Shown piece by piece: positions 1 through 9,562 of a stretch of DNA of 59,613 nt. The DNA is taken from NCBI GenBank assembly GCA_947259195.1, contig CAMYLC010000155.1, forward strand, positions 80,899 through 140,511, in the 5' to 3' direction. The notes under the pieces were generated by a model. The model was not told the DNA's origin, made no database searches, and saw only the letters and a list, made by a program, of their open reading frames with translations. Positions within the stretch are counted from its first letter, which is position 1. Each line of letters opens with the position of its first letter. The DNA is from Thermoanaerobaculia bacterium (GTDB lineage Bacteria > Acidobacteriota > Thermoanaerobaculia > Multivoradales > JAHEKO01). Both the position numbers and the translations under genes were made by a program.

Positions 1-2
1 CC

Positions 3-428
3 GTCATCTACCATTGTGGTCCGGTCGTGCGTCAGCTCGACGACGGATCCTACGAGTTCGTGGCAGCGGGTCCGACGACCTCCATCAGAGAGGAGCCCTA
101 CCAGGCCGATGTGATCGACAGGTACGGTCTGCGGGGTGTCATCGGGAAGGGGGGTATGGGGCTGAAGACACTCGCTGGTCTGCAGAAGAGCGGAGCCCTC
201 TATCTACATGCCGTGGGTGGAGCGGCGCAGGTCCTGGCCGAGGCCGTGAAGAAGGTCGAGCGGGTGTTCATGCTCGAGGAGTTCGGCGTACCCGAGGCTC
301 TCTGGGTCATCGAGGTGGAGAAGTTCCCGGTGATGGTAACCATGGATGCCCGGGGCGGCTCGCTGCACACAGAGGTCGAGGACTACTCGAAAGCCCAGTT
401 CGAAAGGCTACTCGCTGCCCCGGCCTAG
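3..428 (+). CDS. Class I fumarase / L(+)-tartrate dehydratase, C-terminal (beta) part, 5' truncated by window edge
   Basis: The frame is open from base 3 and begins inside the protein with IYHCGPVVR, so the gene starts before the window. The 142 visible residues match the beta (swivel) domain of iron-sulfur class I fumarases and tartrate dehydratases: the CGPVV segment, GPTTSIREEPY, and the glycine-rich IGKGGMG followed by HAVGGAAQ and EEFGVPEALW. Family members interconvert fumarate and L-malate (or dehydrate tartrate) using a 4Fe-4S cluster held by the alpha domain. That domain is not visible, so the substrate and whether this is a separate subunit or a fused protein cannot be decided. A clear intrinsic terminator follows the stop codon. 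Confidence 0.85.
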   Translation, partial: VIYHCGPVVRQLDDGSYEFVAAGPTTSIREEPYQADVIDRYGLRGVIGKGGMGLKTLAGLQKSGALYLHAVGGAAQVLAEAVKKVERVFMLEEFGVPEALWVIEVEKFPVMVTMDARGGSLHTEVEDYSKAQFERLLAAPA

Positions 429-451
429 AGCCGCGCCAGAGCAGGTTCGAC

Positions 452-481
452 GGCCCGGCATCAGCCGGGCCTTGTGTTTGT
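452..481 (+). terminator. Rho-independent terminator after the fumarase gene
   Basis: A perfect 8-bp GC stem (GGCCCGGC / GCCGGGCC) with a 4-base loop is followed by the T-rich run TTGTGTTTGT, 24 bases after the fumarase stop codon. It reaches the stop codon of the convergent gene. The T tract lies only on the + side, so it should mainly end the fumarase transcript. Confidence 0.8.
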
Positions 482-3471
482 CAGGACTGGCTTTTGGGTT
501 TGGCGATGAGACCGCGACCTTCACGGCCGTCCAATACGATCGTCAGCGGCTGCTCGAAATGCAGGTGACGCAGGTGATCGGTTTCGGTCGCAGCCAATTG
601 CGAGTCCAGCCATTCCCAATCGAAGAAGTCAGCTTCATCGTCCGGAACCTCGGCCCCGGCTGGCAGAGTGAGATAGCCGACCCGCAGTGAGACGATGTTC
701 TGGAAGAAGTGGGTGCCCTGGGAGGGTTCCACGTCGTAACCACTTGGGCTCGCTTCGACGATCGCACGGACGCTCGAGATCTGTGACCATTGGACGGGAA
801 TTCCGAGCCAGGGATCTGCTGTGCCCCAGCGTCCGGGTCCGACCAGCAGATAAGACTGTCCAGCTTCAGTCAGCTTCTTGTTGAGCTTGCCAACTTCGGC
901 AGCGATCTTCTTATTGCTGGCCGCCGTCCAGCGGTCGCGGCGCACGTAGATCAGGTCACGAACGGTGTCCTCGACGCCATGACCGAGGCTCCTCGAGGAC
1001 TTGCAGAGCGTTTCGGCAGTTGTGAAGCTGTACTTCTGGACCTCTTTGCCGGCGGTGCGAGTGCCAGAGGGCCGCACCTGCAGTAGATAGAGTATCGGCT
1101 TGGCTCGACTCCGTCCCCGAGCTGCCGGCCTGCCCCAATCTCCCATGTCACAGGCGAACTCGATCTCGACCGGGCAGCCCAATCCCTGCTCGGCAAGCTC
1201 CAGGAGGTTCAGAAGTGCCGGAGCGAGGGGGATCGCATTGTGCTTCAAGATGTTGTTGAAGGTGACCAACCTGGGGCCAGGCAGGCTCAAGTCGTCTCGA
1301 ACGGTCTGGTCATCGGCGCTGAAGACGCTTCCCACGGGCAGCAGCGTACCGTCGACTTCGGCGATTTGGAGGGGAAACGACTTCACGTTCGTGGACAGCG
1401 TCGCATCGGCCTCGCAGCACGAGGCGTCCAGGTCCGCAGCGTAGAAATACCGTTGACTACTGTCCAAGATCAACTTGGGAGTGGCGTGCTGCGGCAGGAT
1501 TCCGGGACGTCTGGGGCTGAAGCGCAAAGCCAGCCCGCCGTCCACGACGAGGCGACCGAGCCCCAGCGCGACGTGGACGATTCCTTCCTCGGCACGCTGG
1601 TTGCCGATGGGGTAGAAGTTATGGGACTGAGCGACTCCGCCAAAATGGGGGTAGAACCGATTGTCGTACTTCTGCCCCACCAGTCGCTGGATGATGACCG
1701 CCATCTTCTCTTCCTCGACCCGATTTCCGGTGCTGTTGAGATAGCTCTTGGCGTTGCGGAAATAGGTGGAGGCGTAGACCAGCTTCACCGCACTGCAGAT
1801 CTCCCGCAGTCGTTCCTCGGGGTCACGGGACCGGTTGGGGATCATCAGGGTGGTGTAGATCCCGGCCATCGGTTGGTGCATCGAATCCTCGAGCAGGCTC
1901 GAGGAGCGGACGGCCAGGGGCCCATCGAGGTGGTGGGCGATGAATGTCAGATCGCTTCGCAGCTCGTCCGACAGCCTGGAGCCCAGAAAGCGAGCACATA
2001 TCTCCAGGTCGTCGTCAGACCCGTAGGCGAAGTCGCGAAGCTGGTTGCGATCCACGAAATCGTCGAATGTGTCCGTCGTGATGACCGTGGTCTTCGGAAC
2101 GTTCACCTCCATACCACCGAGATCGTCTCGGGAGGTCTGGGACAGGGTCAGGTTCAGAAAAGCCAGACCTCGGGCCTTGCCACCGATCGAGCCTTGGCCG
2201 ATTCGGGAAATCGCATCCCGATCGAAGGTCTTGCGGGAAAAATCGGCGATCACACCGCGATAGGAACGACGGCGCGTTTCCCGCAAGTTGGCGATTAGGT
2301 ACTGGCGCAGCGCTTCGATGTTCTCGAAATCGGAGATGCGTCGAGGGCGGAGACTCTCGGCCAGGTCGAATTCGCTGCGGGCCATGAGCCAGATGGAGAA
2401 ATGATTGTCGGAGGCGTGATAGAAGAGAGACTCCTTGGGAACCACCGCCAGCTGCCGCTCGAACTCACGCACGTCGTGGGCTCGTGCCACCTCCTCGCCC
2501 TCGGCCTCGGTCCGAAAAATGAAATCTCCGAAGCCGAGCTCCTGGCGGAAGAAATTGCGTACATCGGCCAGAAGGCTGCCTGATCCCTTGTGGACGAACG
2601 TCGCATCCACTGCTTCCGCTTTCGACTGGTTGTCCTCTTCGGCGGACTCGAGCAGGACTGGAAGCTGGGGATCGAACGATCGGACGACACGGACGAGCTC
2701 GAGGCCACCGGCCTTGTCGAGCTTGCCGTCGCGCGGTATTTCGACATCGCTGACCAGGGCGATGATGTTGTCTTGGTAACGATGAAAGAGGGCCTGGCCC
2801 TCGTCGAAGGTCTTGCCGTGGAGGATCTTGGGCCGGGACCGCATGTACATACGGCGGTGGAGCTCGTTGACGCCCTCGGAATAGAGTGAGTGAGACTGCC
2901 TCATGAGCTCCGTATAGAGCGTTCCGAAGAGGCTGGAATAGAAGGTGGGAGAGTCCTCGACCAGGAGGATCACCCGCACGTTGCCATGCAGGATGTCATG
3001 ATCGACGTTCTCTCGATCTTCGAAGTACTTGATGATAGCCAGCAGGATCTTGGAGTCGCCTGACCACAGGAAGACACCGTCGATGGACTCCGGGTCGATG
3101 GCGGACCTGGCCAGATCGAGCTCCTTGCGGTCCAGGGCGAGCAGCACGACCGGGCGCCCTGGACGGAGCTTCTTGATCTCCCGACCGAGGGCGTTGGCCC
3201 CCATGTCGGCCAGGCTGGTCATGACCAGAATCAGGTCGTAGCGATGTTCCTCGAGACGCTGCAGAGCCAATTCCCCGGTGGGAACGTGAGTCACTCGCGG
3301 TGGACCCGAGAGACTCACGTCCCGGTATTCGAAGAACACCTGTTCGGAAAGTTGACCGTCCTCTTCCAGGATGAAGGCGTCGAACGGTGACGAAACCAGC
3401 AAGACCTCTCGCACCCGGAAGGGCATGAGGTCGTGAAAACGACGAATCTGGAGTTGCTGGCGCACCTGCAT
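481..3471 (-). CDS. PEP/pyruvate-binding ATP-grasp protein with two N-terminal receiver-like domains
   Basis: This 996-residue protein carries a pyruvate phosphate dikinase/PEP synthase-type ATP-grasp domain in its C-terminal two thirds (IGQGSIGGKARG near 427 and LAVRSSSLLEDS near 519, then LLVGPGRWG near 885). I see neither the phosphohistidine swivel domain nor the PEP-binding barrel, so it is not a complete PEP synthase. Ahead of it are two receiver folds. The first (about 20-150) lacks the acceptor aspartate. The second (about 165-310) keeps all key residues: E172/D173, D242, S276, K295. ATG 3471 follows the gdhA stop directly; a TTG at 3477 would give a 4-base overlap. It is therefore probably co-transcribed with gdhA. 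Function is unknown; a phosphotransfer-controlled ATP-dependent role is inference. Confidence 0.8.
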   Translation of the reverse strand: MQVRQQLQIRRFHDLMPFRVREVLLVSSPFDAFILEEDGQLSEQVFFEYRDVSLSGPPRVTHVPTGELALQRLEEHRYDLILVMTSLADMGANALGREIKKLRPGRPVVLLALDRKELDLARSAIDPESIDGVFLWSGDSKILLAIIKYFEDRENVDHDILHGNVRVILLVEDSPTFYSSLFGTLYTELMRQSHSLYSEGVNELHRRMYMRSRPKILHGKTFDEGQALFHRYQDNIIALVSDVEIPRDGKLDKAGGLELVRVVRSFDPQLPVLLESAEEDNQSKAEAVDATFVHKGSGSLLADVRNFFRQELGFGDFIFRTEAEGEEVARAHDVREFERQLAVVPKESLFYHASDNHFSIWLMARSEFDLAESLRPRRISDFENIEALRQYLIANLRETRRRSYRGVIADFSRKTFDRDAISRIGQGSIGGKARGLAFLNLTLSQTSRDDLGGMEVNVPKTTVITTDTFDDFVDRNQLRDFAYGSDDDLEICARFLGSRLSDELRSDLTFIAHHLDGPLAVRSSSLLEDSMHQPMAGIYTTLMIPNRSRDPEERLREICSAVKLVYASTYFRNAKSYLNSTGNRVEEEKMAVIIQRLVGQKYDNRFYPHFGGVAQSHNFYPIGNQRAEEGIVHVALGLGRLVVDGGLALRFSPRRPGILPQHATPKLILDSSQRYFYAADLDASCCEADATLSTNVKSFPLQIAEVDGTLLPVGSVFSADDQTVRDDLSLPGPRLVTFNNILKHNAIPLAPALLNLLELAEQGLGCPVEIEFACDMGDWGRPAARGRSRAKPILYLLQVRPSGTRTAGKEVQKYSFTTAETLCKSSRSLGHGVEDTVRDLIYVRRDRWTAASNKKIAAEVGKLNKKLTEAGQSYLLVGPGRWGTADPWLGIPVQWSQISSVRAIVEASPSGYDVEPSQGTHFFQNIVSLRVGYLTLPAGAEVPDDEADFFDWEWLDSQLAATETDHLRHLHFEQPLTIVLDGREGRGLIAKPKSQS

Positions 3472-3473
3472 CG

Positions 3474-4838
<1,365 letters not shown>

Positions 4839-5042
4839 CTAGGGGATGCTGGGGTTGGTCTGGTGAGGTTTCTCCGAGGACGTGACGGAGGTCCGAACTG
4901 CGGCTGACCGCCGCCGTCCTTGACAACCATACTCCATCGCGAGCTCAGGATCTAGAGAGAAATCAACACCCTGTAGAACGGCCTGGAGAGCCCCTTCTTG
5001 GCGGAGGTTTCCGACCGCCCGAGCCAAGAGTGGTGGAGCAGC

Positions 5043-5789
5043 CTATCCACGGGCCGCAGAGTCTGCTTCCGGACGTCCGGTGTCTCGGGTGATGAGGCCG
5101 TCCTGGATCTCGACTTGACGTGCCGCCCGCCGGGCAAGGGCGGCATCGTGAGTGATGACCAGCATCGTGCCGCCCTGTTCCCATAGGTTCTGGAAAAGCC
5201 CCATGATGTCGCCGCCAGACGAGGTGTCGAGGTTGCCAGTGGGCTCATCGGCCAACAGGATGTCGGGGTCCATCGCCAGGGCCCGGGCGACGGCAACACG
5301 CTGCATCTGACCTCCGGAAAGCTCGGTCGGTTTGTGCTCCATGCGATCCGCCAGGCCGACGCGCTCCATCAGTTCCTCGATTCGGCGGCGCCTTTCGCGT
5401 CGCGGTACGCCGCCGAACAGCATCGGCATCTCGACGTTCTCATAGGCGCTGATCTGTGGCAGGAGGTTGAAGTTCTGGAAGATGAAACCGACCCGGCGAT
5501 TGCGAACTGTAGCTAACGCATCCTTGTTCATGCCTGCCACCAGCTGTCCTGTCAACCGGTAGGTGCCCGAGGTGGGAGTGTCGAGGCAACCGATCAGGTT
5601 CATGAGGGTCGACTTGCCGGACCCCGACGGGCCGACAATCGCGACGAACTCACCCTTGGAGATGTCGAGGTCGATGCCGCGCAGAGCCTCTACTTTGATC
5701 TTGCCGGTGTCGTAGACCTTGCGTATCGCCGCCATCTCGATGATGGTCTCGTCGGTCGTCATGGCCAGTGGTAGTTTCATCAGCTTCAC
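5043..5789 (-). CDS. ABC transporter ATPase, MacB/LolD type
   Basis: The cytoplasmic ATPase of the four-gene efflux system that ends here. Walker A GPSGSGKST lies at 53-61, followed by a Q-loop in FIFQNFNLLP, the signature LSGGQMQRVAVARA, Walker B ILLADEPTGNLD and the switch histidine in VITHD. The LLPQISAYENVEMPM segment is typical of MacB/LolD ATPases. The GTG at 5789 overlaps the stop of the upstream permease by 4 bases, suggesting translational coupling; ATG codons at 5780 and 5762 are alternative starts. The partners are two FtsX-like permeases and a membrane-fusion adaptor, so the likely job is export of a periplasmic or membrane substrate. Nothing shows which substrate. Confidence 0.93.
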   Translation of the reverse strand: MKLMKLPLAMTTDETIIEMAAIRKVYDTGKIKVEALRGIDLDISKGEFVAIVGPSGSGKSTLMNLIGCLDTPTSGTYRLTGQLVAGMNKDALATVRNRRVGFIFQNFNLLPQISAYENVEMPMLFGGVPRRERRRRIEELMERVGLADRMEHKPTELSGGQMQRVAVARALAMDPDILLADEPTGNLDTSSGGDIMGLFQNLWEQGGTMLVITHDAALARRAARQVEIQDGLITRDTGRPEADSAARG

Positions 5790-7042
5790 TCGTAGCGCAG
5801 AGTCTCGGCCGGATCGACCGAAGCGGCTCGGCGAGCTGGAAAGTAACCGGCGAGGAGGCCGATGATGCCCAACACTCCGGCCGCGGTCGCGGCGATGGCT
5901 GGTGACAGCGTTGGTTTGCCCAGGGCTTTGAGCGCCATGTTGTCACCGGTTGGAATCAGACTCAGGAGATAGACCAAAATCGTTGCGACCAGGAGGCCGG
6001 CAACCCCTCCCAACAGTGTGTAGGTCAAGCCCTCGAGAACGATCGGCCCCGTAACCCAATGACTGCGAGCACCAAGCGCCATCTTGACGCCGATCTCCCG
6101 AGTACGCTCCTTGACCACTGCGTACATGATGTTGGCAACGCCGATGCCACCCACGGTCAGAGTGAGGACTCCGATGATGCTCAGGAACAGCTTGATTCCA
6201 AGCATGAAGTTGTCGCGGATCTTGCCGGATTCGACAGTGTCCCAAGTACCCAGAACTCGCTCGTCTCCGGGGTCGAAGCCATATTTCGCGCTCAGCACCT
6301 GGGCGACTCCGGCCAGGGCCGCCTTCATTCCATCTCGGTGCTCGGGTTTGAGCACGAGGACCGACAGACGATCGCTGCCGTACTGGGCGTAGAGGGTGCG
6401 AATCGGAATGATGGCGTGGTTGGCATCCATGCCGCTGTAGTTACCGAACATCATCTTCTCGATCAGGACGCCGACGACGGTATAGGGAACTTTGTCGATC
6501 AGAATGCTCCCCCCGATTGGATCTTCGTCGCCGAAGAGGTCCTTGGCGAGATCCGTTCCCAGGAACACCACACGTCTGCGTTGGGCGTCGTCGAGGGGGT
6601 TGAGGAAGCGCCCACCAGGGGAGGGAATCTGGTTGCGCAACTGCCCCCAGATCGTGCCGACGCCCTTGACAGGTGCATTGACTGTCTTGTCGCCATGCGT
6701 GAAGTTGGTGCCCCAGCGAATGATCTCGCCGCTGACACCGACCAATCCAGGCACGCGCTGCCTGATGGTTCGAATGTCATCGATGCGGGGTCGAATGGCG
6801 CGCCCGGCAGGCAGACCCTTCCAGGGGACGGTGGTCTCTCCGGGCCAGATCACTGCGATGTCGGTGCCCATTCCAGCCCAGGCCTTGCCGAGGGACAGGC
6901 CGAGACCTTCACCGAAGGCCAGTAGCAGGAGCAGCGCCAGGGTTCCCCAGGCAATCGCGGCAATGGTCAGAAAGGCCCTCTTCTTCTGGACTCGCGACGA
7001 GCGGAAGAAGAGCTGAAAGACGAGGAATCGGGGGCGAGCCAT
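5786..7042 (-). CDS. MacB-like ABC transporter permease (FtsX fold), second copy
   Basis: A 418-residue inner-membrane permease with the MacB plan: one N-terminal membrane helix (FLTIAAIAWGTLALLLLLAF, about 24-43), a large periplasmic MacB_PCD-like domain, then three C-terminal helices. The conserved signature RTREIGVKMALGAR precedes the second-last helix pair, and the C-terminus has the usual PARRAASVDPAETLRYE. It is translationally coupled to the ATPase gene and lies 17 bases after the first permease gene. The two permeases are paralogues sharing length and layout, so they probably form a heterodimer. An AAGGA ribosome binding site precedes ATG 7042. Confidence 0.92.
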   Translation of the reverse strand: MARPRFLVFQLFFRSSRVQKKRAFLTIAAIAWGTLALLLLLAFGEGLGLSLGKAWAGMGTDIAVIWPGETTVPWKGLPAGRAIRPRIDDIRTIRQRVPGLVGVSGEIIRWGTNFTHGDKTVNAPVKGVGTIWGQLRNQIPSPGGRFLNPLDDAQRRRVVFLGTDLAKDLFGDEDPIGGSILIDKVPYTVVGVLIEKMMFGNYSGMDANHAIIPIRTLYAQYGSDRLSVLVLKPEHRDGMKAALAGVAQVLSAKYGFDPGDERVLGTWDTVESGKIRDNFMLGIKLFLSIIGVLTLTVGGIGVANIMYAVVKERTREIGVKMALGARSHWVTGPIVLEGLTYTLLGGVAGLLVATILVYLLSLIPTGDNMALKALGKPTLSPAIAATAAGVLGIIGLLAGYFPARRAASVDPAETLRYE

Positions 7043-7059
7043 AGTGAATTGTCCTTGCC

Positions 7060-8292
7060 TCAGGTCATTTTCATGGCGACGACCGGGTCGAGGTTGGCTG
7101 CACTGCGTGCCGGAAAGAAACCGGCGACGAAGCCGATGAGACCGAGCAGTGAAGCGGTCAAGAGGGCTACTTGGGTGTCGACCTTCGGGATGCCGATGAA
7201 CTCTTCCATCCCGGCAGGCCAGACTTCGCAGATACCGTACGTGATCAACAGTCCGATAGAGCCACCCACGGCTGTGAGGATCAGGGTCTCGGCCAGAAAC
7301 TGCCTCAGGATGCCTCGGGGACGGGCTCCGAGGGCCATCTTGACACCGATCTCCGGAGTCCGCTCCTCAACCACGACACTCATGATGTTGGAGACTCCGA
7401 TGCCGCCGACGACCAGTGTCAGAGAGCCGACGATGGCGAGAAATGCCTTGAACGCGAACATGAAGGAGTCCATGAACTGGAACATCTCCGTCGTGTCCCA
7501 GATCATCAGGGCTTCTTTGTCGGTCGGGTCGAAGCGAATCTTGCCCGCCAAGATGCTGCGCACCTCGTCGGTCGCTGGCACGGTTTGCTGGACGTCTGCG
7601 GCGGTGAAGATGAAGAGCTCCACATACTTCTGGCCGGTCAGGGCACGGTAGGTGGAACTCGGGATGATGGCCTTGTCCTTGTCCCGTCCACTGTAGGAGG
7701 AGTCCTGCGTTTTCGGCTCGAGGACTCCGATGACGGTGAAAGGCGAGCCATGGAGCCGAAAGATCTGGCCGACCGGGTCGGCGGAACCGAACAGGTCCTC
7801 GGCCAACTCATTGCCGAGAAAGGCCACGCGCCGTTTCTGGGCTTCGTCGATCGGGTTGAGGAAGCGACCGCCCATCTGCGGGATCATGTTCCTCATCTCG
7901 CCGAACTCGGGACTGACACCGGAGACGTCGACTGCCATGGTCTTGGTTCCGAGCTTGAGCTGCAGTGTGTCGGCGTACTCGCTGGAAATTGCGTCGACGA
8001 GTGTGGCCCGCTTCCGGATGAGCTCGATATCGTCCTCGGTGACGCGGATAGGGCGTCCCTTGCCTATTCCCTCGAAGGGTTTCGAGGTGGCGGTCGGGAA
8101 GGCGATGACGATGGCATTGCCGAGGCCCAGCACGTTCTTGAGCATCTGCTTGTGCATCGCCTGACCGAATGACAGGAGAAGCGTCACTGCGACCGTTCCC
8201 CAGACGATTCCCAGGGTCGTCAAGAAGGTCCGCAGCTTCTGGGACCGGAGGTCGCGAGCCAGTTGGCGAAGTGAATTGAGGACAGAGGTCAT
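7060..8292 (-). CDS. MacB-like ABC transporter permease (FtsX fold), first copy
   Basis: A 410-residue paralogue of the next gene. It has an N-terminal helix (FLTTLGIVWGTVAVTLLLSF), a periplasmic domain containing GGRFLNPIDEAQKRRVAFLG (nearly identical in the partner permease) and three C-terminal helices. The FtsX signature reads RTPEIGVKMALGAR, and the protein ends with PARSAANLDPVVAMKM. It starts 5 bases after the adaptor stop codon. The layout adaptor-permease-permease-ATPase is common for MacAB-type and related efflux systems. The third element, an outer-membrane TolC-like channel, is not in this window and would have to be encoded elsewhere. Confidence 0.92.
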   Translation of the reverse strand: MTSVLNSLRQLARDLRSQKLRTFLTTLGIVWGTVAVTLLLSFGQAMHKQMLKNVLGLGNAIVIAFPTATSKPFEGIGKGRPIRVTEDDIELIRKRATLVDAISSEYADTLQLKLGTKTMAVDVSGVSPEFGEMRNMIPQMGGRFLNPIDEAQKRRVAFLGNELAEDLFGSADPVGQIFRLHGSPFTVIGVLEPKTQDSSYSGRDKDKAIIPSSTYRALTGQKYVELFIFTAADVQQTVPATDEVRSILAGKIRFDPTDKEALMIWDTTEMFQFMDSFMFAFKAFLAIVGSLTLVVGGIGVSNIMSVVVEERTPEIGVKMALGARPRGILRQFLAETLILTAVGGSIGLLITYGICEVWPAGMEEFIGIPKVDTQVALLTASLLGLIGFVAGFFPARSAANLDPVVAMKMT

Positions 8293-8297
8293 GACTT

Positions 8298-9410
8298 CTA
8301 GAAGATCTCTCGAGGTGGGCGTTCGACGAACTCCGCTCCCTCGTCGATCCCCGCGGTGATCTCAATGTTCAAGCCATCGGAAAGACCCGTCTGGATCTCG
8401 ACCTTTCTAGGCTCGTCCTCAGGTGTCTCGGGAGGCAGCTCGACGAATGCTTTGGCGCCGTCCTCTTCGAACAGCACAAGCCTCTCCGGAGCGATCAGCA
8501 CGTCTGTCTTCTCCCGGATGATCAAGTCCGCCGTCGAAGAATAGCCCGCCCGCAGAATAATCTCCGGGTTCTCGACCTCGTGGAGCTCGATCTCGACCTC
8601 GAAGAGACGGGCGCCTTCCTCTTCTTTCGCTTGGGGTGCGATACGGCTCAGGTAGCCGGTCACCGGCTCTCCCGGCAGCGCACCGATGTTGAGGCGTGCT
8701 GGTACTCCCGCCTTCAGCTTGCCGACGTCGATCTCATCGACGGTGCCGTTGAAGATGAGGTCGCTCATGTCCGCCACAGTTGCCATCACTGTTCCGGCCT
8801 GGAAAGTCGTCAAAGGAACAACCGGGTCCCCGGGATCGACCTCCCGCTCCAGGACGATTCCTGCAGCGGGCGCTCGGATGATCGACTCCATTTGCTTCCC
8901 CCGACCGGCGATGCGGCCTTCACGGATGAGCTCGAAGTTATCCTGTGCGGTGGACAACTCGATCTTGGCGAGCTCGAAAGACTCTCGTCGGGCATCCTGT
9001 TCTTCGGTCGCTATGATCCCTTGCCGCGCGAGCTCGCTCGAGCGGTTCCAATCCGATTGGGCCCGGTTATAGGCAGACTGCGCCGCTTCCACCCGACGCT
9101 GGGCTTCGACAAGCTCCGAGGGGGTGGGGTCGGGGACGATCTCGAAGAGCGGGTCACCGGGCTCCACGCGATCGCCCACTTCAACCGCGCATCGCTTGAC
9201 GATGCCGGAGATCTTCGACTTGACTTCGAACTTGAGCCGTGGCTCGATCTGCCCGACTGCGATAGCCTTCTCGGTAATCGAGCCGCGCTCGACCTTGACC
9301 AGCTTGAAGGGTGGCTCCGCCTCTTTGCGCCCCTGCAGCCAGAAGTAGGCACCGGTCACGGCTCCGGCTACGATCAGAAACAGGACAAGGACCTTGAACA
9401 GCCTCGCCAT
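8298..9410 (-). CDS. HlyD/MacA-like periplasmic adaptor of ABC efflux system
   Basis: A 370-residue membrane-fusion protein, first gene of the operon. One N-terminal helix anchors it (LFKVLVLFLIVAGAVTGAYFW). A split biotinyl-lipoyl domain follows (KSKISGIVKRCAVEVGDRVEPGD near 64-87, with its second half at IRAPAAGIVLEREVDPGDPV near 180-200). These flank a coiled-coil hairpin rich in Glu, Arg and Ala, and a beta-barrel domain completes the protein. The ribosome binding site GGGAGGAG lies 4 bases before ATG 9410. The upstream region (9411-9562) is shared with the divergent PHP-domain lipoprotein gene, so the promoters of both must sit there; I could not pick a convincing -35/-10 pair. Confidence 0.92.
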   Translation of the reverse strand: MARLFKVLVLFLIVAGAVTGAYFWLQGRKEAEPPFKLVKVERGSITEKAIAVGQIEPRLKFEVKSKISGIVKRCAVEVGDRVEPGDPLFEIVPDPTPSELVEAQRRVEAAQSAYNRAQSDWNRSSELARQGIIATEEQDARRESFELAKIELSTAQDNFELIREGRIAGRGKQMESIIRAPAAGIVLEREVDPGDPVVPLTTFQAGTVMATVADMSDLIFNGTVDEIDVGKLKAGVPARLNIGALPGEPVTGYLSRIAPQAKEEEGARLFEVEIELHEVENPEIILRAGYSSTADLIIREKTDVLIAPERLVLFEEDGAKAFVELPPETPEDEPRKVEIQTGLSDGLNIEITAGIDEGAEFVERPPREIF

Positions 9411-9562
9411 AGATCTCCTCCCAATTGGTTGCCGCTCGCCGAACGAAAAATGGCCCTCTTCATTGCATGCTACGTAAAGAGTAGCCAGAGAGTTTCGACC
9501 ATTCTCTCAGGATCCGCTTGGCTCTGGCCGGTTGGATGGGGTTGGGGTACCCTGATATCGGT

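Noticed and set aside
1240..2298. 352-codon open frame antisense to the receiver/ATP-grasp gene
   Set aside because: No recognisable domain or start signal, and the minus-strand protein is a conserved family; this is a GC-rich shadow frame.
7171..8172. 333-codon open frame antisense to the first permease
   Set aside because: Low-complexity Asp/Gly/Arg-rich text typical of a complement-strand shadow; the permease is clearly real.
9518..9562. Longer start (TTG 9518) for the PHP lipoprotein
   Set aside because: It would add 15 residues before the signal peptide and push the lipobox to position 38, which is unusual; ATG 9563 is preferred.
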